64,000 nucleotides of DNA from contig CAZGWJ010000002.1 in NCBI GenBank assembly GCA_964529445.1, positions 1 through 64,000 on the forward strand, written 5' to 3'. Below are positions 24,791 through 33,710 of this stretch, piece by piece; position 1 is the stretch's first letter, and every line of letters starts with the position of its first letter. The position numbers and the translations under genes were made by a program. Source of the DNA: CAZGWJ01 sp964529445. Lineage in GTDB: Bacteria > Oederibacteriota > Muellerivitia > Muellerivitales > Muellerivitaceae. A model generated the notes under the pieces. The model was not told the origin of the DNA, did no database searches, and was given only the letters and a program-made list of their open reading frames with translations.

Positions 24791-24970
24791 TCCCCGGATA
24801 AAAAAGTTCCAGGAAGCGGGAAGGAGACGTTCGGCGAACCCGAAAGGGCCAATTTAAGGGCAGAAAAGTCGACTTAATTTACACGGCGATATTGGCAGGC
24901 TTGGGGTTTGAGCGGTATGATGAAACGGTTGGGAGAAGCGTTTAACCTTGGTGAATAACCGCATTTCAGG

Positions 24971-26209
24971 ATGACGGGGACCATGGCGAAGAAGTGCTTC
25001 CGGATGGGTGATCTCCACGATCAGCTCTTAGCGCTGAATCGGATCGGCATCGCGCTATCCCGCGAACGAGACATCAACGACCTGTTGAACCTCATCCTCT
25101 CCGAAAGCCGCAAGTTCACCGGCGCCGAGGCCGGAAGCCTTTATGTGCGGGAAGGCTCTCAGTTGAGGTTCGCCGTTTCGCAGAACGAGATCCTCGAACG
25201 GCGGCAGAAGGCCCTCCAGAAGAAGGAAGCCGTGGCCTTGCCCGAGACCGCGCCCGCGGGAAAGGGAAGCGGCGCCTTCTCCGGTTTCTACGTCTCCCTC
25301 AACAAGTCCTCCCTTTCCGGGTACGTCGGCGTGACCGGTCGCGTCCTCAACATCGCGGATGCCTACAAGATCCCCGCCGCCCGCGAATACCACTTCAACA
25401 AGTCCTTCGACGAAAAGAACAACTACCGCACGAAGAGCATGCTGATCGTGCCCATGAAGGATTCGGCCGACAACGTGGTGGGTGTCCTCCAGCTCATCAA
25501 CGCCCGGAAGAACAAGACGGTTGTTCCTTTCGCGAAGAACTTCGAGAACCTGGTCCTTTCCCTCGCCAGCCAGGCCGCCATCGCCCTGCGCAACGCCACC
25601 CTGACCCAGGAACTGCGCGAGGCCTACCTCGATACCATCTTCCGGCTCTCGATCGCCGCCGAGTACAAGGACACCGACACGGCCGCGCACATCCACCGCA
25701 TGAGCCGCTATTCCGCCATCCTGGCGGAAGGACTGGGTCTCTCGACCGCCGAAGTGGAGACCATGCGCTATGCATCGCCCATGCACGACATCGGGAAACT
25801 CGGCGTGCCGGACGCCATCCTCATGAAGCCCGGGAAGCTGACGCCCCAGGAGTTCAAGGAGATCCAGAAGCACACGCTGTACGGGGCCAAGATCCTGGAG
25901 AACGCCAAGGCCGACCTCCTTCAGGCCTCCGAGGTCATCGCCCTCACGCACCACGAGAAATGGGACGGAACCGGTTATCCGAAGAACCTGAAGGGCGAAC
26001 AGATCCCCCTCACCGGCCGCATCGTGGCCCTGGCGGACGTCTTCGACGCCCTTACCTCGAAGCGCGTGTACAAACCCGCCTTCTCGCTGGAACAGTCGCT
26101 GGACATCATCAAGGAGGGCGCGGGCACCCACTTCGACCCGAAGGTGGTGCAGTCCTTCATGGGCAACCTGGACAAGATCCTCGCGGTCAAGGCCCAATAC
26201 AGCGGGTAG
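24971..26209 (+). CDS. GAF and HD-GYP domain protein (putative cyclic-di-GMP phosphodiesterase)
   Basis: 412 residues. A GAF sensor domain (about 25-205; EAGSLYVREG, KSMLIVPMKDS, LQLINARKN) precedes an HD-GYP domain (about 220-405) with MHDIGKLGVPDAIL (about 272) and HHEKWDGTGYP (about 326). HD-GYP enzymes hydrolyse c-di-GMP; all metal-binding motifs are present, so activity is expected. GAF domains bind small ligands such as cyclic nucleotides. ATG 24971 and ATG 24983 are both possible starts. No signal peptide; cytoplasmic. It stands alone, so its input is unknown. Confidence 0.9.
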   Translation: MTGTMAKKCFRMGDLHDQLLALNRIGIALSRERDINDLLNLILSESRKFTGAEAGSLYVREGSQLRFAVSQNEILERRQKALQKKEAVALPETAPAGKGSGAFSGFYVSLNKSSLSGYVGVTGRVLNIADAYKIPAAREYHFNKSFDEKNNYRTKSMLIVPMKDSADNVVGVLQLINARKNKTVVPFAKNFENLVLSLASQAAIALRNATLTQELREAYLDTIFRLSIAAEYKDTDTAAHIHRMSRYSAILAEGLGLSTAEVETMRYASPMHDIGKLGVPDAILMKPGKLTPQEFKEIQKHTLYGAKILENAKADLLQASEVIALTHHEKWDGTGYPKNLKGEQIPLTGRIVALADVFDALTSKRVYKPAFSLEQSLDIIKEGAGTHFDPKVVQSFMGNLDKILAVKAQYSG

Positions 26210-26217
26210 GCAGAGGA

Positions 26218-26322
26218 ATTTCACCACGAAGACACGAAGGCACCAAGGAAGACTTGGGTCTCCGAATCATCGTTTCTTTTCGTCCGCCGATTCTTCGTGA
26301 CTTCGAGCCTTCGTGGTGAAGT
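26218..26322. repeat. Inverted pair of CACGAAG-type repeats
   Basis: TTCACCACGAAGACACGAAG (26219-26238) and, in reverse orientation, a copy ending TTCGTGGTGAA at about 26322. They lie between two convergent genes and could fold into a hairpin, possibly acting as a shared terminator. Same family as at 4684-4813. Confidence 0.65.
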
Positions 26323-26325
26323 CGT

Positions 26326-28206
26326 TCATTTGAAGACGATCGCCTTCACTTCCAGGACGCCGTTGCCCTGGTTCCCCGGGATATAGAAGTCCGCGTTCGA
26401 TATGGCCTGCAGGTCCAATATATCGTTGCCCTTCTGGTTCCCCCAGACGCCCCGCTTCTGCAATTCCTGAAGGTTGATGCGGTAGGTCTCCCATTTCCCC
26501 GTGCCCACGAGCGCCGGGAATTCCCAGGACTCCCCGTCGGCGCCGAGCTTCGATTCGTACGAGGTCTTTCCGGGTTCCGCATTCCCCGATTCACCGATGA
26601 AAAAGAAGCACTTCAAATCCTTCGGGAGCCGGGCCCGGATCACCACGGTGTCGCAACCGGCGAGATCGTCGGTTCCCTTCACTGAGGGCAGGGTGGCCCC
26701 GCAGCCCCAGCCGGTGCCGGTCGAGCAGGCGAGGGAAAGAAGGCCGTTCGCGTGAGCGGGAACGATGTGCCCGCCGCTCCCCGTGTCGCCCCAGGGATGG
26801 ACGGTGGAGTTCTCCCGCGGCTCGAAAAAGGCACGCGGAGCGGGCTTTGATCCGTCCGATCTCGTGCGCAAGGAGGGTTCCTTCGGACCGATGAAGGATA
26901 CCGGCAAGGGCGAGGCGGCGCGAGCGTGGAGGGAGGATGCTTCCCGGTTCAGCGAGCGGTGCGCCTTCGTGAGGAGTTCGTACGGACGGTCGTGGATGTC
27001 CACCAGGCCGTAGTTGGAATCCTCCCCGTCGAACCGGCCTTGGGGCGATTCGTCGGCCCAGGAGAACCAGTGAAGACCCACGACATAGGGAAGGTCGAGA
27101 CTTTGGATGGCATAACGGGTGAAATGCTCGGCCCGGTCCTTCTGGGTGGGGACCGTCACGTCGGCGCCCTTCGTGTTGGGGTCGCCGGACTGGTTCTCCA
27201 TGGCGCGGAAGGAATATTCGGTGATGAGGATCGGTTTATCCGTACGAACGTGGTAGTTGTCCAATAGTTGCCGATCGATGTTCGCCGACTTGGCGTAGTG
27301 GTTCACGCTCACCACGTCGCACCACTTGCCGCAGGCCTCGACCACCTCCCAGGGATTCTCGCCCGCGAAACGCACACCCATCACCAGGTGGTTCGGATCG
27401 GCTTCCTTCACCGCCCGGACGCAGACCTCGAAGAACCGGTCGGCGACTTTTCCCGTCCAGGCCAGGGCGTCCGCTCGCTGTCGGCGGGTCCTCGGCACGA
27501 GGGTGATCGGCGCATCGAGGGCCTCGAAGCAGGAGAGGCGCGTTCCCCAAACCGCGTTGAGATCCGCGATCTTCCCCTGGTATCTCTCCGCAAAGAAAGC
27601 ACGAAGGGCCAGCTTGTTCGGGTCGTCGGGCCCCCACAGGGCGTATTTCTCAAGGAGCGTTTTCTGGCCCGGATCCTTCCATCCATATTCTCCCCACCAG
27701 GGGATTTCGTTGTCTAGGAAGTACCCGATGAGGAGCGCATCGTTCCGAGTCTTTTCGACGGCACGGGCCTTGGCCTTCACGACGCTTTCGAATTGTTCGG
27801 AGAAAACCGCGTCGAGACGGGTCGCACCCTCGCCCGGCGAGAGATGGAGGATGACGCAGTAGGGCGTCTTTCGCCGGTAGAGATCGGGATGGCACCAGGC
27901 GCCCATCGTGTTGAAGCCCCAGGTGTTAAGTCGTTTCTCGACGCTCCGGAACCATTTTTCCGGATCGCCGCCGTACTGGTTGGGGATGGGGTTGTAAAAG
28001 GTCGGGTTGGGGGCCCGCCAGGCGCCGTCCGAGATGGCGTTGACGCCCATGGAGAGGAAGGGTTTTCCGTCGGGGGAAAAGAGCCAGGCGCGACCGTCCT
28101 TCCAACCCACCTTGAAGAAATCGCTTTTCTCCTGGGCCTGCATTGGTAAGTGAAGAAAAGCCAACAACAGGAGAAGGGGCCCTGCGAGGATTCGATCGTT
28201 TTTCAT
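26326..28206 (-). CDS. Secreted clan GH-A glycoside hydrolase (agarase/galactosidase-like)
   Basis: 626 residues. A signal peptide (MKNDRILAGPLLLLLAFLHL) is followed by a TIM-barrel region (about 30-420). LDNEIPWWGEYG (about 165) offers the acid/base Glu after Asn and ITEYSF (about 328) the nucleophile Glu, the clan GH-A pattern. The C-terminal about 190 residues look like a beta-sandwich carbohydrate-binding domain (VVIRARLPKDLK, YRINLQELQK). The barrel reminds me of GH50/GH42-type agarases, but the family and substrate are uncertain. ATG 28206 starts the signal peptide; frames extending further upstream have none. Divergent from an AraC regulator 126 bp away, probably its regulator. Confidence 0.7.
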   Translation of the reverse strand: MKNDRILAGPLLLLLAFLHLPMQAQEKSDFFKVGWKDGRAWLFSPDGKPFLSMGVNAISDGAWRAPNPTFYNPIPNQYGGDPEKWFRSVEKRLNTWGFNTMGAWCHPDLYRRKTPYCVILHLSPGEGATRLDAVFSEQFESVVKAKARAVEKTRNDALLIGYFLDNEIPWWGEYGWKDPGQKTLLEKYALWGPDDPNKLALRAFFAERYQGKIADLNAVWGTRLSCFEALDAPITLVPRTRRQRADALAWTGKVADRFFEVCVRAVKEADPNHLVMGVRFAGENPWEVVEACGKWCDVVSVNHYAKSANIDRQLLDNYHVRTDKPILITEYSFRAMENQSGDPNTKGADVTVPTQKDRAEHFTRYAIQSLDLPYVVGLHWFSWADESPQGRFDGEDSNYGLVDIHDRPYELLTKAHRSLNREASSLHARAASPLPVSFIGPKEPSLRTRSDGSKPAPRAFFEPRENSTVHPWGDTGSGGHIVPAHANGLLSLACSTGTGWGCGATLPSVKGTDDLAGCDTVVIRARLPKDLKCFFFIGESGNAEPGKTSYESKLGADGESWEFPALVGTGKWETYRINLQELQKRGVWGNQKGNDILDLQAISNADFYIPGNQGNGVLEVKAIVFK

Positions 28207-28332
28207 AGGGATATGATGACATATTTTTCGGCAGGTCGTGGGCGGTAAAGATTTCCGGGCCCTTTTGTTCTCATCCCGGGTGGTTTTAACTATCATTTCA
28301 TCGAGTCGAATCTCCCGTTCAGGGGCCCATCC

Positions 28333-29199
28333 ATGCCCTCCTCGAAGCGGTCCAGAGAACCCATTTCCCAGGAGACCGTTCGCGTCCTCCATCCCGCGGA
28401 CCTTCCCGGTGTCGAAGCCCTCCATGTCACCCATGCGGACCGTCTCTGGACCGTCTATCACACCATGTACAGTTTCTGTTCCGTTCTTGATTCGGGCGAC
28501 GGGCACAGCGAGTGGTCCTGTCGCGGCAGGATCCATCAGGCCTGGACGGGACGCACGATGCTGGTCCAGCCGGGCGATCTTCACGTCACTCGCAGGATCA
28601 CGCATCCCGGGAACTTCGAGGTCCTCCAGATCGACGAGACCCGGGTCCGGCGTTCCGCGACCGAAATGGGTTTTCCCTCCGGAGGAATGAACCTGAAGGC
28701 GAACCAGACCGACAGCCCCGTCCTCTTCGAGTCCCTACGGGCCATGCACCGGAGCCTGGCCGGGGAGGCCACAACCCTGGAGAGGCAATCCCGCCTCGAG
28801 TACTGCCTTTCCGTCCTCCTTCTGGAGCACATGGAAAGGACCCCGCTGAGGCCGGGTCCGAGCGAGGCGCTCGCCGTCCGCAAGGCGCGGGATTACTTGA
28901 ACGATCGTTGGTCGGAGAATGTCACGCTCGATGAACTGAGCGAAGCATCGGGATTGGGCCGTTTTCATCTTCTTCGTTGCTTCAAGGAGGAGACCGGTCT
29001 GCCGCCCCACGCCTATCAGATGAGGATCCGGGTCGCCAAGGTCCGGGAGTTCCTGCGGGCGGGGATGAGCATATCGGGATCGGCGGCCCGGGCGGGTTTC
29101 GCGGACACGGCCCATTGTTGCAGGCACTTCAAGCGGGTCCTGAACGTTTCGCCTTCCATCTATCGTCGTGGCTCCGATCGCGGTGTACCGGAAGCCTGA
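28333..29199 (+). CDS. AraC-family transcriptional regulator
   Basis: 288 residues. An N-terminal cupin-like ligand domain (about 20-150; QPGDLHVTRRITHPGNF) precedes two AraC-type helix-turn-helix motifs (about 190-280), seen as LDELSEASGLGRFHLLRCFK and GSAARAGFADTAHCCRHFKR with the terminal SPSIYRR. Such proteins usually activate carbohydrate genes on binding a sugar. It is transcribed away from the secreted glycosidase, so that gene is the most likely target. A terminator follows. Confidence 0.85.
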   Translation: MPSSKRSREPISQETVRVLHPADLPGVEALHVTHADRLWTVYHTMYSFCSVLDSGDGHSEWSCRGRIHQAWTGRTMLVQPGDLHVTRRITHPGNFEVLQIDETRVRRSATEMGFPSGGMNLKANQTDSPVLFESLRAMHRSLAGEATTLERQSRLEYCLSVLLLEHMERTPLRPGPSEALAVRKARDYLNDRWSENVTLDELSEASGLGRFHLLRCFKEETGLPPHAYQMRIRVAKVREFLRAGMSISGSAARAGFADTAHCCRHFKRVLNVSPSIYRRGSDRGVPEA

Positions 29200-29226
29200 T
29201 CGACGTCTCCGGGGGCTTGTTCAGCA

Positions 29227-29257
29227 GGGGGGGAGATCGCCCGATCCCCCTTTTTTT
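29227..29257 (+). terminator. Rho-independent terminator after the AraC gene
   Basis: G-run plus GATC pairs with GATC plus C-run (small bulge), followed by T7. Confidence 0.75.
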
Positions 29258-29316
29258 GTTCATCAGGAAACCTTCTTCTATAATGACAGCCTGAACTTTA
29301 CGAAAGGAACCCAGCC

Positions 29317-30267
29317 TTGAGCCTTCTCGTCACCGGAACTTGCGGTTTCATCGGAAGCCGACTCGCCAAGACACTCTGGCTGAACGGACGCAAGGACCTT
29401 GTGCTTTCCGATTCCGCGGAGCATCGGTCCCGCGCCTGTTTTTCCGGGCTGGAGGGGATCCCCTTCATCGACCGCGAAGGACTGCCCGACAAGTTCGATA
29501 CGCTCACGAACGTGGAAGGTGTCATCCACCTGGGCGCCTGCACCGACACGGGTCAGACCGACGTTCCCTATATGGAGAAGTGGAACACGGGATACGCGAG
29601 GAAGGTCTGGAGCTGGTGCGCGAAGCGGGGCATCCCCCTGGTCTACGCCTCTTCCGCCGCCACCTATGGACGGGGAGAGAACGGATATTCCGACGACCAC
29701 TCGCGTGTGAAGGACCTGAAGCCCCTGAACCTCTACGGCCGCAGCAAGCATGATTTCGACGTCTGGGCCCTCTCGCAGGACACCCGGCCCAGCGGTTGGT
29801 GGGGATTGAAGTTCTTCAACGTGTACGGCCCCGGCGAGGGCCACAAGGGCCGCATGGCCTCCTCGATCTTCCACGGCTACCACGAGATCGTGAAGACCGG
29901 CAAGATGACGCTCTTCAAGTCGCACAAGGAAGGCATCGCCGACGGTCAGCAGAAGCGGGATTTCGTCTTCGTGGACGACATCGTGGCGATGTGTCTCTTC
30001 TGCCTGGGAAGAAAACCCATGAACGGCATCTACAACGCGGGATCGGGGACCGCCCGTCCCTTCCTCGACCTGTCGCATGCGGTCTTCGCGGCGATGGGGA
30101 GGAAGCCCGACATCACCTGGGTGGACACGCCCGAGAAGTACCGCGAGGGTTACCAGTATTTCACGCAGGCCGAGATGGGTAAGATGAGAGGGGCGGGGTT
30201 TACGGAGCCGGCGACGAGCCTTGAGGACGGGGTTCGAATGTATGTGGAGTTCCTTGCCAGCAGTTAA
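29317..30267 (+). CDS. hldD: ADP-L-glycero-D-manno-heptose-6-epimerase
   Basis: 316-residue SDR-type epimerase. It shows the NADP-binding GTCGFIGSRL (7-16), the ASSAATYG serine motif and the YGRSK catalytic Tyr-Lys, plus KFFNVYGPGE. HldD makes the L,D-heptose donor used in the LPS inner core, supporting a Gram-negative envelope. The start is TTG 29317 with AAAGGA upstream. A TATAAT at 29278-29283 may be the -10 of its promoter. Confidence 0.92.
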   Translation: MSLLVTGTCGFIGSRLAKTLWLNGRKDLVLSDSAEHRSRACFSGLEGIPFIDREGLPDKFDTLTNVEGVIHLGACTDTGQTDVPYMEKWNTGYARKVWSWCAKRGIPLVYASSAATYGRGENGYSDDHSRVKDLKPLNLYGRSKHDFDVWALSQDTRPSGWWGLKFFNVYGPGEGHKGRMASSIFHGYHEIVKTGKMTLFKSHKEGIADGQQKRDFVFVDDIVAMCLFCLGRKPMNGIYNAGSGTARPFLDLSHAVFAAMGRKPDITWVDTPEKYREGYQYFTQAEMGKMRGAGFTEPATSLEDGVRMYVEFLASS

Positions 30268-30287
30268 GTGTGAAAAGTTTGAAAAGT
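30268..30287 (+). repeat. Inverted repeat, left arm, flanking the four-helix-bundle gene
   Basis: The 20-mer GTGTGAAAAGTTTGAAAAGT directly after the hldD stop. Its exact reverse complement lies at 30772-30791 beyond the next gene. Further AAAAGT/TTTGAA units extend both arms. Confidence 0.85.
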
Positions 30288-30309
30288 GCGAAAAGTATGA
30301 AATGGACAC

Positions 30310-30762
30310 ATGGGCAATATCGTGGATAACCCAAAGGAAACCGGACATAAAGCCGCCAAAACGTTCGAAGAACTGCACATCTATCAAGAAGCGCGGATAC
30401 TGACCAACAGTATTTACGCTGAGACTCGCAAGCGCCCCTTCTCGGGTGATTGGGGTTTGTGTGACCAAATACGAAGAGCGTGTATTTCGATCATGTCCAA
30501 TATTGCAGAAGGCTACGAAAGAGGATCCACTACGGAATTTATCCAGTTCCTATATATCGCCAAAGGATCCTGTGGTGAAGTACGGGCACAATTGTGCATC
30601 GCCCGCGATCAGGGATATCTGAAGGCGGAAGAGTATGACCGACTCAAGAGACTGGCTTCCAAGATCGGAGGGATGACCTCCAACTTCATCAACCATCTTC
30701 AGGGAACGCGATACAAAGGCGAAAAATATGCCCGACCCAAAAGGATGATCGCGAATGGGTGA
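30310..30762 (+). CDS. Four helix bundle protein (S23/rRNA intervening-sequence family)
   Basis: 150 residues, entirely helical in character. Family features are FEELHIYQEARILTNSIY, the motif GLCDQIRRACISIMSNIAEG, and FLYIAKGSCGEVRAQL. Relatives are encoded inside 23S rRNA intervening sequences and also as orphan genes in many uncultured bacteria; the function is unknown. GC content is lower than its neighbours. It is bracketed by 20-bp perfect inverted repeats, suggesting a small mobile or regulatory unit inserted between hldD and purC. Confidence 0.85.
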   Translation: MGNIVDNPKETGHKAAKTFEELHIYQEARILTNSIYAETRKRPFSGDWGLCDQIRRACISIMSNIAEGYERGSTTEFIQFLYIAKGSCGEVRAQLCIARDQGYLKAEEYDRLKRLASKIGGMTSNFINHLQGTRYKGEKYARPKRMIANG

Positions 30763-30771
30763 TTTTCATTT

Positions 30772-30791
30772 ACTTTTCAAACTTTTCACAC
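30772..30791 (-). repeat. Inverted repeat, right arm
   Basis: ACTTTTCAAACTTTTCACAC, the exact reverse complement of 30268-30287; a partial further copy (TTTCAAACTTTTCAAAC) continues to about 30809. Confidence 0.85.
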
Positions 30792-30860
30792 GTTTCAAAC
30801 TTTTCAAACCCTGAAGCGAATGACCTATGATAAGAGACCGGAAACTCCTGGAGGGTTGAG

Positions 30861-31763
30861 ATGACCACAAAGATGGTAATGGAGACGAACATCCCCGGGG
30901 CGCCGGCCCCGAAGCGCGGCAAGGTGCGCGACATCTACGACCTGGGCGACCGCATCCTCCTGGTCGTGACCGACCGCATCTCGGCCTTCGACGTCATCAT
31001 GCCCAACGGCGTTCCCGACAAGGGCGTCGTGCTGAACCAGATCTCCCTCTACTGGTTCGACCAGGTGAAGGACCTCATCCCGAACCACATCCTTTCGACC
31101 GACATCGACACCCTGCCCGAGCCCTTCCGCGGGGCCCGCGACCAGCTGGAACACCGGTCGATGATCGTGAAGAAAGCCAAGCCGCTCGCCGCCGAATGCA
31201 TCGTGCGCGGGTATCTCTCGGGTTCCGGGTGGAACGAGTACAAGGAGAAGGGCACGGTTTGCGGCATCCGACCCCCGGCCGGCCTCACGGAATCGGCGAA
31301 ACTGCCCGAACCCATCTTCACGCCCTCCACCAAGGCCGAGGAAGGCCATGACCTCAACATCGATTTCGAGGAGATGAAGAAGGTGCTGGGGGACGCGAAG
31401 CTGGCCGAAAAGGTGCGGGAGGCCTCCCTTTCCATCTACAAGCGGGGGCGGGACCTGGCGGAGCAGAAGGGCATCATCATCGCCGACACCAAGTTCGAGT
31501 TCGGGATCTTCGAGGGGAACCTCATCCTCATCGACGAGGTCATGACGCCCGATTCCTCGCGGTTCTGGCCCAAGGCCGACTATGCCCCCGGTCGCGGCCA
31601 GAAGAGCTTCGACAAGCAGTTCCTGCGCGATTACCTGCTGACCTTGAAGGATTGGAACAAGACCCCGCCGGGGCCGGTCCTCCCGGACGAGATCGTGAAG
31701 AAGACGAGGGACAAGTACGTGGAGGCCTACGAGAAGCTGACGGGGAGGAAGTTCGATTTCTAG
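30861..31763 (+). CDS. purC: Phosphoribosylaminoimidazole-succinocarboxamide synthase
   Basis: 300 residues. PurC condenses CAIR with aspartate using ATP in purine biosynthesis. Typical motifs: KRGKVRDIYDLGDRILLVVTDRISAFDV (broken here at KVRDIYD and TDRISAFD), ECIVRGYLSGSGW, and LIDEVMTPDSSRFW. It is the long form found in many bacteria and fungi. ATG 30861 has GGAGG 6 nt upstream. A small gene follows 33 nt downstream. Confidence 0.95.
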   Translation: MTTKMVMETNIPGAPAPKRGKVRDIYDLGDRILLVVTDRISAFDVIMPNGVPDKGVVLNQISLYWFDQVKDLIPNHILSTDIDTLPEPFRGARDQLEHRSMIVKKAKPLAAECIVRGYLSGSGWNEYKEKGTVCGIRPPAGLTESAKLPEPIFTPSTKAEEGHDLNIDFEEMKKVLGDAKLAEKVREASLSIYKRGRDLAEQKGIIIADTKFEFGIFEGNLILIDEVMTPDSSRFWPKADYAPGRGQKSFDKQFLRDYLLTLKDWNKTPPGPVLPDEIVKKTRDKYVEAYEKLTGRKFDF

Positions 31764-31796
31764 ATGAACGCAAGTCGGGAATTACGGAGGGATCGA

Positions 31797-32060
31797 ATGA
31801 AAGCAGCGATCGTGATGGTGGCATTGGTGGTAGCGGCCTGGATCTTCCTCGTTCAGCCCAACCTTCAAACCGAGGTGTGCCCGGCTTGCCTGGGGAAAAG
31901 CGCCGAGCGGGCCACGGCGGCGAAAACGCAATTGTTGAGCGGTCCCTCCGAACCTCCTCCTTCCTGTTCCGTCTGCGGCAACACGGGGAAGGTTTCCCCC
32001 AAGCAGAAGGAAGAGTGGTTGAAGCTTCAGTCCGTCACAACGCCCGTCCCCAATCAATAA
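31797..32060 (+). CDS. Small membrane-anchored protein with two CxxC motifs
   Basis: 87 residues. A single N-terminal hydrophobic helix (AAIVMVALVVAAWIFLV) is followed by CPACLGK and CSVCGNTGK, resembling a DnaJ-type CxxCxG zinc ribbon of two half-sites. Possibly a zinc-stabilised periplasmic or membrane protein; no family recognised. ATG 31797 is chosen because GGAGGGA lies upstream; an in-frame ATG at 31764 sits against the purC stop. Probably cotranscribed with purC. Confidence 0.6.
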   Translation: MKAAIVMVALVVAAWIFLVQPNLQTEVCPACLGKSAERATAAKTQLLSGPSEPPPSCSVCGNTGKVSPKQKEEWLKLQSVTTPVPNQ

Positions 32061-32201
32061 TCCAACCTTTGCATCCGGGATGCCTTTCTAAATGGCATGG
32101 GAACGCTTTCATGACACCCCGAAGGCGTTCAGGCGTCTATATCAACGGAATTCCGGATCCAATCCGCGTTTATTCCACCATCCCCTGATATATTGGAAAC
32201 C

Positions 32202-33647
32202 ATGAGAACACGTACGACTTTTCTTCTCCTGATCCTCTCCATTCTTCCCGGGATCCTTCAAGCGGCGCCTTTGGCCCTTCGCGTGGTCGGCAACAAGGTC
32301 TACGATTCCAACGACTGCCTGATCCGCTTGAAGGGTGTCAACATCCCCTCGATGGAATGGCGGGACACCGGGGAAGGACCTGCGGGCAGCGGGGTTTATC
32401 CCATCACCGTGACCGTGAACGAGGTCCTGACGAATTGGGGGACCAACATCGTCCGCCTGCCCATGAGCCAGGATTTCTGGTTCGGCTACACCAACTCGAA
32501 GGACGGTTCGGTCAACATGAACACGTACCGCGGGATCGTGGATTCCATCGTGAACATGTGCTCCGCCGCAAACGCCTACGTCCTTTTGGACCTTCATTGG
32601 TCGGGGACGGGATCCTGGGGCACTGCGACCGACATCTGGGGCATGCCCGACAACAACGCGGTCACGTTCTGGACCGATGTGGCGACGCGCTACGCCAACA
32701 ACCCCGCCGTCCTTTTCGATCTCTACAACGAACCGCACGGAACGTCCTGGAACATCTGGAGGGACGGGGGCACTTTCGGTTCCTTCAATACGCCCGGAAT
32801 GCAGGCTCTCCTGAACGCCGTTCGCGCAACCGGAGCGATGAACGCCGTGGTGGTGGGGGGGCTCGATTGGGCCTATGACCTGCGGGGGATCGTGCCCGGT
32901 TATGCGGGACGAACCAACGGCTGGGCGCTCACCGAAAGCGGCGGCAACGGCCTCATTTACGCCACCCATATCTATCCCTGGAAGGCAACGCCCTGGGACA
33001 ACTACATCACCGTCCTCAAGAGCTACCACCCCATCCTGGTGGGGGAAGTGGGACAGGAAAGGGATGGCCTGCGACAGTTCACCGGAGGGATCGTGTCCGT
33101 CCTGAATTGGATGGATTTGCACCAGTACCATTGGACCGGGTGGAGCATGCACACGGGCGCCAGCCCTTGCATGATCTCGGACTGGACCTTCTCTCCGACC
33201 ACCTATGAGGGCGTCGACATGAAAGCGCGCCTGCTCGCCACCTCGTCGGGCCAGGGATGCGCCACCCCCACTCCCACCGCGACGCCCACGAGCACTCCCA
33301 CGCCCTGCTACGTGGCCTCCGCGGTCCCCTGCTCTCCCACCCCGACCTGGACACCGACCCCCGGTAACGGCGTGGAGGATATCGTCCTTTACCCCAATCC
33401 GGTCCAAGAGGGCGAGACGGTGATGTTCTGGGTGAACTTCCCCAAGCCCGCGGCGGAATTAACCGTGCGCTTCTACACGCCATCCTCCCGCCTTGTGGCC
33501 ACGAAGCGCCTGACCCAGGTCGCTTCGGGCGGATATACCTTGACGCTCCGCGACGACAAGGAACGGCTTCTGGCCAACGGGGTCTATTACCTGAAGTTCT
33601 CCACCACCACGAAGGAACGGGTCTGCAAACTGCTGGTATTGCGGTAG
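32202..33647 (+). CDS. Secreted GH5-type endoglucanase/cellulase with C-terminal sorting domain
   Basis: 481 residues. A signal peptide (1-22) is followed by a GH5 TIM barrel (about 30-345): RLKGVNIPSMEW, LLDLHW, acid/base Glu in DLYNEPHG (about 177) and nucleophile in VGEVGQE (about 281). Next come a Thr/Pro linker (about 351-388, repeated TPT) and a FlgD-like beta domain (YPNPVQEG, LLANGVYYLKF, ending KLLVLR). It probably cleaves beta-1,4-glucan or mannan outside the cell; the C-terminal domain resembles surface-sorting tags. ATG 32202 begins the signal peptide. Confidence 0.88.
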   Translation: MRTRTTFLLLILSILPGILQAAPLALRVVGNKVYDSNDCLIRLKGVNIPSMEWRDTGEGPAGSGVYPITVTVNEVLTNWGTNIVRLPMSQDFWFGYTNSKDGSVNMNTYRGIVDSIVNMCSAANAYVLLDLHWSGTGSWGTATDIWGMPDNNAVTFWTDVATRYANNPAVLFDLYNEPHGTSWNIWRDGGTFGSFNTPGMQALLNAVRATGAMNAVVVGGLDWAYDLRGIVPGYAGRTNGWALTESGGNGLIYATHIYPWKATPWDNYITVLKSYHPILVGEVGQERDGLRQFTGGIVSVLNWMDLHQYHWTGWSMHTGASPCMISDWTFSPTTYEGVDMKARLLATSSGQGCATPTPTATPTSTPTPCYVASAVPCSPTPTWTPTPGNGVEDIVLYPNPVQEGETVMFWVNFPKPAAELTVRFYTPSSRLVATKRLTQVASGGYTLTLRDDKERLLANGVYYLKFSTTTKERVCKLLVLR

Positions 33648-33662
33648 TATAAATCCGATCCA

Positions 33663-33703
33663 CCCTTACCCCGACCCTCTCCCATCAAGGGAGAGGGGGA
33701 GAC
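33663..33703. repeat. CCCTCTCCC-type palindromic intergenic repeat
   Basis: GACCCTCTCCC-ATCAA-GGGAGAGGGGGAG. Its G-rich right arm also serves as the purine-rich region ahead of trmL. Same family as at 50934, 51706-51968 and 55862-56126. Confidence 0.7.
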
Positions 33704-33710
33704 GCATGAA

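Noticed and set aside
24890..24912. Possible sigma54 promoter before the HD-GYP gene
   Set aside because: TTGGCAGGCTTGG lacks a GC at the required 10-nt spacing.
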